A stretch of 64,000 nucleotides of DNA, taken from Shewanella marinintestina. Its GTDB lineage: Bacteria; Pseudomonadota; Gammaproteobacteria; Enterobacterales; Shewanellaceae. Positions 8,801-18,464 of this stretch are shown here, one piece after another (position 1 is the first letter of the stretch; every line of letters begins with the position of its first letter). The translations under genes and the position numbers were made by a program. The stretch covers positions 1 through 64,000 of the forward strand of contig NZ_JAKILC010000021.1 in NCBI RefSeq assembly GCF_023283845.1. The letters run 5' to 3'. The notes under the pieces were generated by a model. The model had not been told where the DNA came from. It did not search any database and saw only the letters and a list, made by a program, of their open reading frames with translations.

Positions 8801-8871
8801 GCCGTAAAGTCGGTAACTTGGGTTGAGGCAAATGGGCCAAAAGCACACATCTCAAGCGTTAATGGTCTCAT
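5815..8871 (-). CDS. sbcC: SbcC, ATPase subunit of the SbcCD nuclease
   Basis: SbcC is the SMC/Rad50-like subunit that with SbcD opens DNA hairpins and processes ends at palindromes and blocked breaks. The 1018 residues contain an N-terminal Walker A (NGPTGAGKTS, about 33-42), two very long glutamine- and alanine-rich coiled coils, a central zinc hook (CPVCGSGEHP, near residue 508) and a C-terminal signature (TLSGGESFMAALSMALGLSD) with a Walker B-like LDTLFIDEGFGSLD. Its start overlaps the end of sbcD by four bases (ATGA type), so the two are translationally coupled. Length is normal for the family. Confidence 0.96.
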   Translation of the reverse strand: MRPLTLEMCAFGPFASTQVTDFTALGSNPLFLINGPTGAGKTSLLDAICFALYGKTTGDEREGSQMRCDLAPDSLLTEVTFSFALGDKQYRIRRVPEQQRAKKSGDGYTVQKPEAQLYYIDSDGEEHLLVASKVSEATAEIETLTGLDADQFRQVMVLPQGKFRELLMADSKDREKIFSQLFQTQIYRKIEDKLKFQASAIKAEVRDHRNKRDGMLANIGLGSDEQLAQELTELEPKLNDAAALKQQSQQALIEANKQFESAKFLNSDFAALDTLKQTAALLDDKKPIITQQQAKLASGQQALQLKPVLDVSLARSAEVAQAQSACVNAQAAKAQSTQALAQSQAKVDALPEHEQKLQSAQNELQQLNQLLPQLQGLDALQHQVNQASVQLEQAKQKGINEKALLQALQAQKQQAELQLPQLELLAAEQVNAQQALSTQTDLIERYQLWQQASLDASRTEQALAQAKEKGGQLRNQFTEAQTQHRQLQLVWHRGQAASLALQLSPGSPCPVCGSGEHPHPAQSAEALPTEEQLQQAQHAEELANEALNQARAEYSSLNTKYQEQLKRTAELLQKIGEASQQSLENLQSQLLLLQQQLQQANDAAKQLTQIRGQLQEWQTKEKALQTQLETEREHFSEQQNKLAELQGQLKHALAAIPEQYRSVDALNGAIAHVNAQIAALQSTINSTRQHHSQAAELDAANTSALTASEASLTQATAHSDAALTELTQQLLSAGFSDQQALTQALLSQDELKAITDEISHYQQACTANDTRLTALNEKLAEQVKPELAGLESELNNIQSQQQAADNQWQTLQGRVTQLTQTQNLLKEADAKAKKLEDEYAVIGTLSDVANGQTGNKISLQRFVLSVLLDDVLLEASHRLQLMSKGRYRLQRKEERAKGNKASGLELEVEDAYTSKVRPVATLSGGESFMAALSMALGLSDVVQAYAGGIKLDTLFIDEGFGSLDQDSLDLAVRTLMDLQSSGRMIGVISHVSEMKEQIGTRIDINKTANGSEVSITLP

Positions 8872-10013
8872 GCTGTGCGCTCCACTTTATGTAACTCTTC
8901 TATCGCAGCGGTCATTGCTTGTTGCTGCTCATCTGTCATCGGCTCACCTGAGACTTGAGCGAAAAAGTCGCTGAACATATCAAGCTCACCCTTTTTAATA
9001 TGATCGCGGCTCAGCTCTACTTTAGTGTTGTCGCTCATCAGTCCGGTGCGCTCCAAATGCAAGACGTTGGGATATACATCCCTTAGCTTGCCCATAGCAT
9101 CTAAAATAGCGTTTTTATCGGTCAGTCTAACCATCAAATAGTCTTGATTGTGAGCATCGGTTTTACCCTGCTCTAATAAGTCTGCCATTAACCCCTCGAT
9201 AATGCGCACATCGCGCATGGCGGTTAACGGTAATAGTTCAAAACTGGCGGTGCAATCTTCAGCGATGTCCACTAAGGTGACCGACTTATTTTGGTGTTGC
9301 TCACTAAAGGAGTACTTGAGCATTGAGCCGCTGTAACGCACATGCTCTGCGCCCTTATATTGCGGCCCATGTAAATGTCCGAGTGCGGTGTAATTAAAGG
9401 GCGTAAATAACGTCGGGGAGATCTTATCTGCGCCGCCAATACTCAATGGCCTTTCAGATTCAGACTCACTACCACCATCGAGGAAACAATGGCTCACCAC
9501 AATTTTGGGCAAGCCGTGACTATCGTGCTCATGCACTTGCTCTAGCAACTTCGCCATCGCCTCTTCATGGGTACTCACTTCACAGTCAAAGACATGGCGC
9601 ACAGTCGCAGGGTCGGCATAAGGCAAACCGTAAAATACAGCATTTCCTTGTTTACCCTTTAGCTCAATGCTTCTAACATCTTTATTCAATGGTCCAATAA
9701 TATGCAGACCACTGTCATTCATCTGCCTTGCAGCAAAACCTAAGCGCTCATGACCATCGTGATTACCCGCAATCATAATCAGCGCAATGTTTAACTCATT
9801 GACCAAGCGATTAACTACCTCATCCAATAGCGCTACCGCATTAGCGGGCGGAATTGAACGATCATATATATCACCGGCAACCACCACGGCATCAACATCA
9901 TGCAGGGCTGCAAGTTCAACGATTTGATCTAAAACAAAGCGCTGATCATCAAGCAAGCTTTGATTATGCAGCTGCCTGCCAATATGCCAGTCAGAGGTAT
10001 GGATAAATTTCAT
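8868..10013 (-). CDS. sbcD: SbcD, nuclease subunit of SbcCD
   Basis: SbcD is the Mre11-like Mn-dependent phosphoesterase partner of SbcC. The 381 residues begin with the metal-binding motif HTSDWHIGRQLH, then VVAGDIYDR, IAGNHDGHERL, VVSHCFLDGG and ALGHLHGPQ, the five conserved metallophosphatase blocks in order. It is the first gene of the sbcDC pair and is transcribed leftwards, diverging from avtA across a 348-base gap. Confidence 0.96.
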   Translation of the reverse strand: MKFIHTSDWHIGRQLHNQSLLDDQRFVLDQIVELAALHDVDAVVVAGDIYDRSIPPANAVALLDEVVNRLVNELNIALIMIAGNHDGHERLGFAARQMNDSGLHIIGPLNKDVRSIELKGKQGNAVFYGLPYADPATVRHVFDCEVSTHEEAMAKLLEQVHEHDSHGLPKIVVSHCFLDGGSESESERPLSIGGADKISPTLFTPFNYTALGHLHGPQYKGAEHVRYSGSMLKYSFSEQHQNKSVTLVDIAEDCTASFELLPLTAMRDVRIIEGLMADLLEQGKTDAHNQDYLMVRLTDKNAILDAMGKLRDVYPNVLHLERTGLMSDNTKVELSRDHIKKGELDMFSDFFAQVSGEPMTDEQQQAMTAAIEELHKVERTA

Positions 10014-10361
10014 GTTGTCTCGTTTTACAATGAGGAGATATGGCAGTGCGTTAGTTAAGGCTTAGCGCGCTAACTTTCCGTTTGAACTGTTCATTTTAGT
10101 AAGGTAAATAGTAAGAAAACTCAGCCTATTACACAATAGGTCATTCGGTGCAGCGAAATCGACTGTATTATCCATCAGCAATCAAACCTATGTTCAACGG
10201 CACCCTGTTGATTAAAACTACGTAATTGAACAAAAAATTTACGATTTATTCAGCAAAACATGATGAATGCCAAATTAGTCACTAAAAATTAAAAAAATGA
10301 GTGCACTTTATTCTGACTCTTGTTACTACAAGCATACTTAGGCAATAGTGGTACGAGATAG
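10014..10361. other. Divergent intergenic region sbcD / avtA
   Basis: No gene is seen. The region must hold the sbcD promoter (left part) and the avtA promoter (right part). It becomes strongly AT-rich at about 10230-10300. No specific operator could be assigned by eye. Confidence 0.5.
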
Positions 10362-11612
10362 ATGCAGTTTTCAAAGTTTGGTGAAAAATTTAATCGTTAC
10401 TCCGGCATTACCCAATTAATGGATGATCTTAATGATGGCTTGAACACACCTGGCGCTATCATGCTTGGTGGTGGTAACCCTGCAGCCATTCCAGCAATGC
10501 AGGATTATTTTCACCAAGCCGCTGCGGATATGCTTGCTAAAGGCGAGTTAGTCGCAGCACTCGGCAACTATGATGGGCCTCAAGGCAAAGACAGTTTTTT
10601 AAGCGCCTTGGCTAACTTGCTCAAACAAACCTATGGCTGGGATATCAGCGAAAAAAATATCAGTTTAACCAACGGCAGCCAAAGCGCCTTTTTTTATCTG
10701 TTTAACTTGTTAGCTGGTAAACAAACTGATGGTAGTCACAAGAAAATATTGCTGCCATTAGCACCTGAATATATCGGTTATAACGACGCTGGTCTTGATG
10801 ATGATATTTTTGTCTCTTATCGTCCTGAAATTGAGATGCTCGATAACCGCATGTTTAAATATCATGTGGACTTTGACAAATTAGCTATTGATGACTCCGT
10901 GGCGGCAATTTGTGTGTCTCGGCCGACAAACCCAACAGGGAATGTGCTGACCGACGCCGAGGTAGCCAAGCTGGATGAACTCGCTCGCGCCAACAACATA
11001 CCGCTTATCATTGATAACGCTTATGGTACGCCATTTCCTAATATCATTTTTGAAGAAGTCACGCCGTTTTGGAACAGCAATACGATTTTATGTATGAGCC
11101 TGTCGAAACTTGGTTTGCCGGGCGTGCGCTGCGGCATTGTGATTGCCAGCGAAGAAATCACCGCAGCACTATCTAACCTCAATGCGATTATCAGTTTAGC
11201 CCCAGGCGGATTTGGCCCTGCCATTGCCAAACATATGATTGAGTCCGGTGACTTACTTAAATTAAGCGAAACCGTCATTAAGCCGTTTTACCAGCAAAAA
11301 TCTGCTTTTGCCGTTGAGCTGCTACAGCAATCGATTAGTGATAACCGCTTTAAGATCCACAAGCCTGAAGGCGCCATGTTCCTTTGGCTATGGTTTGATG
11401 AATTACCGATTACCACCATGGAGCTTTATCAGCGTTTAAAAGAGCGCGGGGTATTAATTGTGCCAGGTGAGTATTTCTTCTTTGGACTCGAAAATGATTG
11501 GGAGCATGCAAGCCAATGTTTGCGCATGAACTATGTGCAAGATGAAGCAAAAATGCGTGCGGGTATCGCCATAATCAGTGAAGAGGTCACTAAGGTTTAC
11601 GCCGGTAAATAA
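10362..11612 (+). CDS. avtA: Valine-pyruvate aminotransferase AvtA
   Basis: This cytoplasmic PLP enzyme moves the amino group between valine and pyruvate, forming alanine and 2-ketoisovalerate, at the branch of valine and alanine synthesis. The 416 residues match AvtA: the N-terminal FGEKFNRYSGITQLMDDL block, GGGNPAAIP, the SRPTNPTGNVLTDAE motif of fold-type I aminotransferases, DNAYGTPFP and the PLP lysine in SLSKLGLPG near residue 248. Length equals the E. coli enzyme (about 417). It is monocistronic and followed by a stem-loop. Confidence 0.93.
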   Translation: MQFSKFGEKFNRYSGITQLMDDLNDGLNTPGAIMLGGGNPAAIPAMQDYFHQAAADMLAKGELVAALGNYDGPQGKDSFLSALANLLKQTYGWDISEKNISLTNGSQSAFFYLFNLLAGKQTDGSHKKILLPLAPEYIGYNDAGLDDDIFVSYRPEIEMLDNRMFKYHVDFDKLAIDDSVAAICVSRPTNPTGNVLTDAEVAKLDELARANNIPLIIDNAYGTPFPNIIFEEVTPFWNSNTILCMSLSKLGLPGVRCGIVIASEEITAALSNLNAIISLAPGGFGPAIAKHMIESGDLLKLSETVIKPFYQQKSAFAVELLQQSISDNRFKIHKPEGAMFLWLWFDELPITTMELYQRLKERGVLIVPGEYFFFGLENDWEHASQCLRMNYVQDEAKMRAGIAIISEEVTKVYAGK

Positions 11613-11623
11613 TCTATTATCAA

Positions 11624-11668
11624 GAGGCTGCTTAATAATATTGATATGCAGCCTCGACTTCTTTTATA
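11624..11668 (+). terminator. Terminator after avtA
   Basis: GAGGCTGC (11624-11631) pairs perfectly with GCAGCCTC (11648-11655) around a 16-base loop and is followed by GACTTCTTTTAT. It lies 12 bases past the avtA stop. Confidence 0.6.
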
Positions 11669-12112
11669 TCCTCAGCGCAAATTTCAAGTCTCGATGCTAC
11701 CACTCACTAGAATATGCGTTTAATACCAAGCTAATTGAACTGACTTCTCATCAGCAAATCATCACGCTTAAACAAATACAGTAAGTTTAAGTGCTCAACC
11801 AAAGTACGACTAACAACCCACTTAATGGTCAAGAAACATACTTAATAAAAAATTATATTTTTAGTATTTTTATTGAGATAATAGAACCACTTATTTGTAT
11901 ATTTTTCAGCTAAAGATTTCATTTTGAAACCTTCCTGTCGCCTTTATTCATAATCCACATTGCTATTTATTAACGCTACAAACTGACTGTTAACACTTAT
12001 TAAATTTTTAGATCCAAATTTACCGTTCCAAATTAAAAGCCATGTTCTCTAAGACCTAATTGCGGATAGGTTTTAAAGAAAGCACCTTTGCTTTTGGTAA
12101 TGAGAATATAGA
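11669..12112. other. AT-rich region upstream of the SslE-like gene
   Basis: No gene is called. A short plus-strand frame running in from avtA to 11784 is a shadow. The AT-rich run at 11840-11900 and the 3' half probably carry the promoter of the large lipoprotein gene. No defined operator is recognised. Confidence 0.45.
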
Positions 12113-15100
12113 ATGAAAAAACTAATACTTGCTGTAGTTATAGGCAATCTATTGACTGCTTGTGGAGACGGCTCAGATGGGGCAATAAGCCCTTCTCTCC
12201 CTTCTTTTGACATCATTAATGACAAACTTTGCGAAGATACTTTTAAGCAGACACTATCCACCAGTGAACACTTTTTCTGTAGCACTGAATCAAAAGAGCA
12301 AATTAGTGACAGTAATGCACTAAAAGCGAACGCTTACCCAAGTCTCGAAGCTTGCCAAGCTGCGCTCACCAACTTAGTTACGGAACAAGACACTTATACC
12401 AACAAGCAATGCTTTAGTGGAACGATTGAAACCATTCCACCGACAGAGATTTTACCTGCAATAAAGACCTATCAAGGCAGCTTATTACTTAATGGTAAAA
12501 CCTTATCTGGTCACATTACCTGTAATGACCAAATCTTAGGTAATACTGGCCATTTTACTTTTAAAGATGGTGATAACGTTAGCTGCTCTTACGGTTCATT
12601 AGAATTGTTAGACCAGGATATTCCATTACCTGAAGGCTGGACTCGCGATACCCATAACGCAATGGCGTTAGACATGAAAGATGAATGGTCACACGCCATC
12701 AGCATATCTGATGGTGCAAAAGTCCTGTCAAAAATCAGCACCTGCCCAGCTATCACAACAGAGCTCTGTTTAGACGAATTAGATAGTTTTGATGTTGCAC
12801 CGCTGTTCTCTAGCGGAAATAACCAAGACATTGATGCATTTTTAAATCCACCAGCGGCAGAAGAAACAGACGAAGTCGATAAAGCGCCGAGTTCCCATGT
12901 CGATAGCGCATTAACTCCTGAAGTTACACCAGGTGCTAAGCCAGATATTAATGCCGACTTTGTCTCAGCATCAGCAGAAGACGCTTATACCTATAAACCG
13001 AGTGCAGATGCTCAAGTCTTAACCGAAAGCGTATTGAGCGACGTAAACGGCAAACCTATTGCGGGTATCAACTACTACACCAAATCCTCGCGGGGGATCA
13101 CTGACTCTACCGGCACAATATCTTATGTATGGGGAGAGACTATTACATTTGGCCTAGACACTTTTACCTTTGGTTCGGTCAAAGGTAATCAAGTTGAATA
13201 CAAGCTATCTGATGTTTCTGAAAATGAAATCGTTAAACAAAACGTTGATGCACTAACCGCTCGTTATGCTAACACTACAAGTGACTCTGTGACTTTTAGT
13301 GACAACGTACACAGTGTTTTTGCTCAATACCCTAACGTTATTAACGAGATCATTAATCTTAATTTGCCAAATGGTGCAGAGATTGAAAACAGTGGCTATT
13401 TCGTACCTAACGAATTTAACGCCCAGTTTGCTACAGGTTTAGCACAAATTGTCGATAGCGAATTAAACCAGAACCCTAATGCAGCGCGTCTACAAGCATC
13501 GCCACTACTGCAAAAGGGGCAATATGTAACCAACACTCTGACTCAACTTTATACTGACGTTGACCAATTCCATGTATTCCATGACAACTCAGCATTCTAC
13601 GGTGAAGTGGGTTATGCACGTTTTATGCGTTCAATGAATACATCAAACACCGCATTCCCGCTATTGATGCCGCGTAATGACGTGAACTATTGGTTACCAT
13701 TTGGCTCAGAGCAAGCTTACCGACGTGATGACGGCTTCCCGCATGTAACCGACGCAACAATTATTGATGCAGAGTCTGACGTTACACTTAAGCGACCTGA
13801 GAAGGTAGGTAAAGACACCGCCACATATAATTTACCCGTGGTGACAGCAGGTGAAATTGGTCAAGGTAACGTAGTGTTTATGGGTAACAGCATGTACCCT
13901 AACATTTTAAGCACACCTGAAAGCTACTGGGCTGGTAAGGAAGATGCAGGCAAAGACAACGGCAGTATGCCGCGATTCTTTAGCAATATGTTTACTTGGT
14001 TTACACCTGAATATGCTAACGGTAAAACCAGCATAAATGTTGGTTCAAATATTGGTAAAGTTTGGCAGTCTAACGTTAACTCAAACAAACAATATGACTT
14101 TTATATTGATGAGTCATACCAACTCAATATGGAAGCTATTGCGTCTGGTAGTTACGATGCCATCGATCCAAAAACAACCCCAATCTTAATTCTACAAGCT
14201 TATGAAACAGGCCTTTTTGGCGACGGCATGAGTGTTAAGGTGCTTGCCGATATAACTAAGCCATTACTGACAGAAACAGATATCACAGCATTAATAAAGT
14301 ACATTAACGCCGGTGGTAATGTTTTATTCATGGATGGTATTGAGCAACTAAACCCTGAGCCTATTGCACGTTTAGCCGATACAGCTGGTATATCATTGGG
14401 TGGTGCAAACCTTGCTCGTACCCGCCAAGCATACTGCGGTGAAAGTTATTATTGCCAGGCACCTTATCCTAATGCACGCTCTAGCTTTACCGATATGCTA
14501 GTGACCTATGAAAAGTTCGATGATATGTCTAAGTTCATAGTGAACCAAGATGGCACAGTGACTTTTCCATCCCCTATCGATAAGCCTGAGTTTGGTGTAG
14601 CCCAATACAAAACGACGAATTCTGAAGGTATTGAGCAAAATAATTTTGCCTTTTTTAGCGCCAAAACAGAAACTGAACGCTTAGAAGCCGTAGCCAAAAT
14701 TAAGTCTGCTTTCCCGAAGGTTAAAGAGTGTACTGATCCTAACTACGATTATGAAATTGGCTGTATTGAAACGCGTAAAGGCCATGGTTTTACCACTGGA
14801 CAAAGATATTACCGTCCTAGATTTACGCGTTATGAAATGAGCCCAGATGTTGTTGCAACTATGGTTAAGGCCGCTAATTTAGGCGCGAATGTTGAAAAGC
14901 TTTATCAACACGAAATCTATTACCGCAGTAAAGGCAAAGAAGGTAGCCGTTTATCACTTAATGAGCTAAACCAAACCTACGACAACTTATCAATCTGGTT
15001 CTGGAATGACGAGCAATATAGCTATAACGCTGATGTACAAGACGAGTTAGGCTTTAAAAAAGCCACCGAGTTTTTGAACTGTTATACCTCTGATGCACAT

Positions 15101-16621
15101 CAACCTGACAATGCTTGTGCAGCAGACACTTTTGCAAAAATGCAAAGTTATAACATGCTGACAGAAACCGGAGAACTAAACCCAAGTTATCCGTTGAACT
15201 ACCAAGAAAAGCCGCTTACTCGTATTATGCTTGGTCGCTCATACTGGGATAATGACATTAGCGTCGATACCAGTATCTACCCTGGTAATACAGCTGCAAC
15301 TGGCAGTAACGCTAGCGTTAAAATTGAAACCTTTAATAATGCAGTAGTTGGCACAGCTAACAACATGCAATCAACGGGTTTATGGGCCATTAAGCGCACG
15401 CCAGTAACGGTAACGGGTGATCATGATGCCACGATAACCATTGCTCTTGTTGATGATGTTACAGGTAAGCACCAGCATGAACTCGCGTTAAAGCGTCCTT
15501 CTCGCGTGCAAAAATCGTGGACTCATAAAGCCGGAACAAGCACTGAAATTCTTGCACCATATGGTGGTCTGATTTATATCAAACCAGCTAAAACTGACAG
15601 CTTAAATACTGCTGAGTTTAGCTTTAATGGCGTTTTAGAAGCATCAATGTGGAAAGCTGGTCAGTGGGTAAACCAGGTGAATACAGGTGTACCACTTGCA
15701 GAAATCATAACTGGACACTTTGTTTATACAACCCCGGTTAACAACGTAAGTAACACTGATATGGCGACATTTAGCCAAGGCATGAATGACTTTGCAGAAA
15801 AAGCCAGTAACTTCCACGCACGCGACAACACAATCGGTAATATGCGCTTTACTGGAGATTTATTGCCTGAGCACAGCCACCGTTTTGTTAATGACGCGCA
15901 GATTTCAATTGGTGCAGCCCATTCTGGTTATCCAGTAATGAGCACCACCTACAACCGTAGCCACGACACTATTCCTACTAATCCAGTGAATGACTGGTTG
16001 TTATGGCATGAAGTGGGTCACAATCTAGCTGCTGCTCCTTTTAACGTAAAAGGTGCTACTGAAGTTGCTAACAATATCCTTGCACTTTATATGCAGGAAC
16101 AACGTGATAACGGTATGGGCGAAATGGATAGAATTAAGACTGATATTCAAAAAGCGCCTATGATGATTAACCGCGAGCACGGCCATGTGTGGAGTCACGG
16201 TGATGCTGGTTCACGCTTAGTGATGTTTGCGCAATTAAAAATCTGGGGCGAAAGCCACTTTAAGGTTGCAGAGCACTTTAATACTGGAGAAGTACCATCG
16301 TATTTCGGCGCTGATGAAGGCTGGAACATGATTAAGATGATGCATCGTGAAGCGCGTAACATCGAAAACCAAGCTTGTTCAGCACAAAACTCTTTAGATC
16401 TACGTGAAGGTAATTTGCTAATGGCCTGCGCATCTCAAGTATCTGGTTATGATCTAACTAGCTTCTTTGAAGCATGGAACCCAAGCGAAGTATCTGTTGT
16501 AACTGCTGACGGCACACGTGATTATGAAGGTGGTATCACCACCAACGGCGTTGCTTATATTAAGTCGTTAAACCTAGCAACGCCTGCGATCAAGCCAGAA
16601 ACCATTAGCTCAATTAACTAA
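12113..16621 (+). CDS. sslE: SslE/AcfD-like M60 metallopeptidase lipoprotein
   Basis: This 1502-residue surface lipoprotein is of the AcfD/SslE (YghJ) family; characterised members are type II-secreted mucin-degrading metalloproteases. A lipoprotein signal ends in the lipobox LLTAC (Cys17), followed by a low-complexity acidic and proline-rich linker (about 235-290). The M60 zinc motif HEVGHN is at about residue 1299, with a downstream Glu in GATEVANN as the expected third ligand. Length agrees with E. coli SslE (about 1520). It is monocistronic, followed by a strong terminator. No type II secretion genes are in the window. Substrate is inferred from the family; in a marine bacterium it may be a glycoprotein other than gut mucin. 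Confidence 0.88.
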   Translation: MKKLILAVVIGNLLTACGDGSDGAISPSLPSFDIINDKLCEDTFKQTLSTSEHFFCSTESKEQISDSNALKANAYPSLEACQAALTNLVTEQDTYTNKQCFSGTIETIPPTEILPAIKTYQGSLLLNGKTLSGHITCNDQILGNTGHFTFKDGDNVSCSYGSLELLDQDIPLPEGWTRDTHNAMALDMKDEWSHAISISDGAKVLSKISTCPAITTELCLDELDSFDVAPLFSSGNNQDIDAFLNPPAAEETDEVDKAPSSHVDSALTPEVTPGAKPDINADFVSASAEDAYTYKPSADAQVLTESVLSDVNGKPIAGINYYTKSSRGITDSTGTISYVWGETITFGLDTFTFGSVKGNQVEYKLSDVSENEIVKQNVDALTARYANTTSDSVTFSDNVHSVFAQYPNVINEIINLNLPNGAEIENSGYFVPNEFNAQFATGLAQIVDSELNQNPNAARLQASPLLQKGQYVTNTLTQLYTDVDQFHVFHDNSAFYGEVGYARFMRSMNTSNTAFPLLMPRNDVNYWLPFGSEQAYRRDDGFPHVTDATIIDAESDVTLKRPEKVGKDTATYNLPVVTAGEIGQGNVVFMGNSMYPNILSTPESYWAGKEDAGKDNGSMPRFFSNMFTWFTPEYANGKTSINVGSNIGKVWQSNVNSNKQYDFYIDESYQLNMEAIASGSYDAIDPKTTPILILQAYETGLFGDGMSVKVLADITKPLLTETDITALIKYINAGGNVLFMDGIEQLNPEPIARLADTAGISLGGANLARTRQAYCGESYYCQAPYPNARSSFTDMLVTYEKFDDMSKFIVNQDGTVTFPSPIDKPEFGVAQYKTTNSEGIEQNNFAFFSAKTETERLEAVAKIKSAFPKVKECTDPNYDYEIGCIETRKGHGFTTGQRYYRPRFTRYEMSPDVVATMVKAANLGANVEKLYQHEIYYRSKGKEGSRLSLNELNQTYDNLSIWFWNDEQYSYNADVQDELGFKKATEFLNCYTSDAHQPDNACAADTFAKMQSYNMLTETGELNPSYPLNYQEKPLTRIMLGRSYWDNDISVDTSIYPGNTAATGSNASVKIETFNNAVVGTANNMQSTGLWAIKRTPVTVTGDHDATITIALVDDVTGKHQHELALKRPSRVQKSWTHKAGTSTEILAPYGGLIYIKPAKTDSLNTAEFSFNGVLEASMWKAGQWVNQVNTGVPLAEIITGHFVYTTPVNNVSNTDMATFSQGMNDFAEKASNFHARDNTIGNMRFTGDLLPEHSHRFVNDAQISIGAAHSGYPVMSTTYNRSHDTIPTNPVNDWLLWHEVGHNLAAAPFNVKGATEVANNILALYMQEQRDNGMGEMDRIKTDIQKAPMMINREHGHVWSHGDAGSRLVMFAQLKIWGESHFKVAEHFNTGEVPSYFGADEGWNMIKMMHREARNIENQACSAQNSLDLREGNLLMACASQVSGYDLTSFFEAWNPSEVSVVTADGTRDYEGGITTNGVAYIKSLNLATPAIKPETISSIN

Positions 16622-16675
16622 TTTGACAAAAAGCTGAACTGATACGAATAAGTAAATTAGCTTTCTATCTGAATA

Positions 16676-16714
16676 GAAAAAGCCCCTTAGATTAGCATTT
16701 AAGGGGCTTTTTTA
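16676..16714. terminator. Strong bidirectional terminator
   Basis: The stem formed by AAAAAGCCCCTTA and TAAGGGGCTTTTT has a nine-base loop and T-tracts on both strands. It sits between the convergent SslE-like gene and the phosphohexomutase gene and serves both. Confidence 0.85.
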
Positions 16715-16742
16715 TGCCAAACCTAGTCAACACCTACCTCTG

Positions 16743-18464
16743 CTATTGAGGTAAATCAGCCTGATGAGCGCTGATAAATCGCGCCATTTCACTTTGTGCT
16801 CGTTGCTGAGCACTTGCCAAACTATCTTGGTCAGTCATTAATTCAACCACTTCGTAATAGCATTTAATTTTTGGCTCAGTACCTGATGGTCTAACAATCA
16901 CTCGAGCACCATTTTGCAAACGATAAATTAATACATCACTCGCAGGCAGCGCTATCTCCTCGCTGGAACCGTCGGCAAACAGACGCTTGCCAATACTGAT
17001 ATCATCGGTCGAGACAACATCATGTCCGGCAATTTTTACGGGCGGGTTTTGACGTAAATAAGCACCAATATTCGGCGTTGTTGGTTTAAGTGCAATGCTA
17101 ACCTGTGCGTTCAAATGGAAGCCATGCTCGCGATAAATCGCTTCTAAGCGGTCCCAAATAGTTTCGCCTTGACTGGCAAGTTCAGCTGTTAACTGAGCAA
17201 AGGCCACTAAAGCTGATAAACCGTCTTTATCCCACACCATTGAGCCCACTGTGTAGCCTAAAGCTTCTTCATAGGCAAACAAGAAACGATTGTCATCAGT
17301 CTCTTCGCTCATACCGACATTCGTTAGCCACTTAAATCCAGTAAGTGTGGTGCGGCAATTTGCCTGTAAGCTTTGAGCCACTTTTGACAATAAGCTCGAC
17401 GAGACAATGGTAGTGCAAGTTAAGCGCTCATTTTCATTAGCGTGCGTCAATAAGTAATGGCCGAACAGCACACCGACCTGATCACCCGTTAGCATTTGGT
17501 AGTCGCCTATATCAGAACGCACAGCAACGGCAAAACGATCGGCATCAGGATCATTGGCACAAGCTAGCATAGCGCCGTGCTTTTTCGCTTCTGCAATCAC
17601 CATATCCATGGCGCCCTTCTCTTCTGGATTAGGGAAATTCACCGTTGGAAAGTCGCCATCAGGCTGCGCTTGCTCGGCAACCGAGTAAACCTTGGTAAAA
17701 CCAGCATCTTTTAGCACATTGAGCGCCATCTCATTACCCACACCATGCATTGCGGTATAAGCTAAACTGACCGAGTCTGGTTGGGTGTTATTTTGCAATA
17801 CTGCCGCTTGATTAACGCCTTGCCGATAAGCTTGATAAAACTCATCGTCAAGCATCACTAGCAAATTTGCCGCTTGTGCTTTGCTTGCATCTAGTAAGGT
17901 AAGCGTTTCGGTCGCGGCTTTATCTATACAGGCGGCAATACCACTATCATGAGGCGGAATAATCTGCGCACCATTACCCCAATAAACTTTGTAACCGTTA
18001 TATTGTGGTGGATTATGGCTTGCGGTCACCACAATGCCTGCCGCGGCGCCTAAGTGTAATACCCCAAAGGCCACCAGCGGTGTAGCAGCAACATTAGCGG
18101 TAAGATAAACCTTTATACCCATCGCAGTTAATACACCTGCTGCGTCCTGAGCAAACTGTTTTGAGTCATGGCGGCCGTCATAACCAATAATAACGCCTCG
18201 GGTGGAGACATCGCTAATTTGCCCTTTTAGATATGCGCCAAGACCTGCAGAGGTTTGTTGTACAACTAAACGGTTCATACGTGTAGGACCAGCCCCAACT
18301 ACACCACGCAGCCCTGCGGTCCCAAATGCTAGCCTACCTGCAAAACGCGCTTCAAGTTCGTTGGTATTATCTGCGTCGACTAACTGCTGCAACTCATGCT
18401 GCATTAGGGGATCGGGGTCGCTTTCAATCCAATGCTTTACTCTCAATGCCAACTGCGTGTCCAT
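16743..18464 (-). CDS. Phosphoglucomutase/phosphomannomutase family protein
   Basis: The 573-residue alpha-D-phosphohexomutase moves phosphate between C1 and C6 of hexose phosphates. Visible motifs are GTAGLRG near residue 48, the phosphoserine loop TASHNPPQYNGYK (about 148-160), the metal-binding loop DPDADR, the sugar-binding loop EEALGY and the phosphate-binding RPSGTEPKIK near the C-terminus. Length and the GNGAQIIPPHD stretch fit the PgcA/PGM2-like branch, not E. coli Pgm. Substrate choice (glucose-, mannose- or pentose-phosphate) cannot be read from sequence. The ATG has a good GGAG site. It lies opposite the RluA-type gene. Confidence 0.88.
   Translation of the reverse strand: MDTQLALRVKHWIESDPDPLMQHELQQLVDADNTNELEARFAGRLAFGTAGLRGVVGAGPTRMNRLVVQQTSAGLGAYLKGQISDVSTRGVIIGYDGRHDSKQFAQDAAGVLTAMGIKVYLTANVAATPLVAFGVLHLGAAAGIVVTASHNPPQYNGYKVYWGNGAQIIPPHDSGIAACIDKAATETLTLLDASKAQAANLLVMLDDEFYQAYRQGVNQAAVLQNNTQPDSVSLAYTAMHGVGNEMALNVLKDAGFTKVYSVAEQAQPDGDFPTVNFPNPEEKGAMDMVIAEAKKHGAMLACANDPDADRFAVAVRSDIGDYQMLTGDQVGVLFGHYLLTHANENERLTCTTIVSSSLLSKVAQSLQANCRTTLTGFKWLTNVGMSEETDDNRFLFAYEEALGYTVGSMVWDKDGLSALVAFAQLTAELASQGETIWDRLEAIYREHGFHLNAQVSIALKPTTPNIGAYLRQNPPVKIAGHDVVSTDDISIGKRLFADGSSEEIALPASDVLIYRLQNGARVIVRPSGTEPKIKCYYEVVELMTDQDSLASAQQRAQSEMARFISAHQADLPQ

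Noticed and set aside
8185-8974. Several 60-90 codon ORFs opposite or overlapping sbcC
   Set aside because: They lie fully within the strongly supported sbcC/sbcD coding sequence and have no family likeness.
11578-11784. 68-codon ORF overlapping the avtA end
   Set aside because: Contains the avtA terminator stem-loop and has no ribosome binding site.
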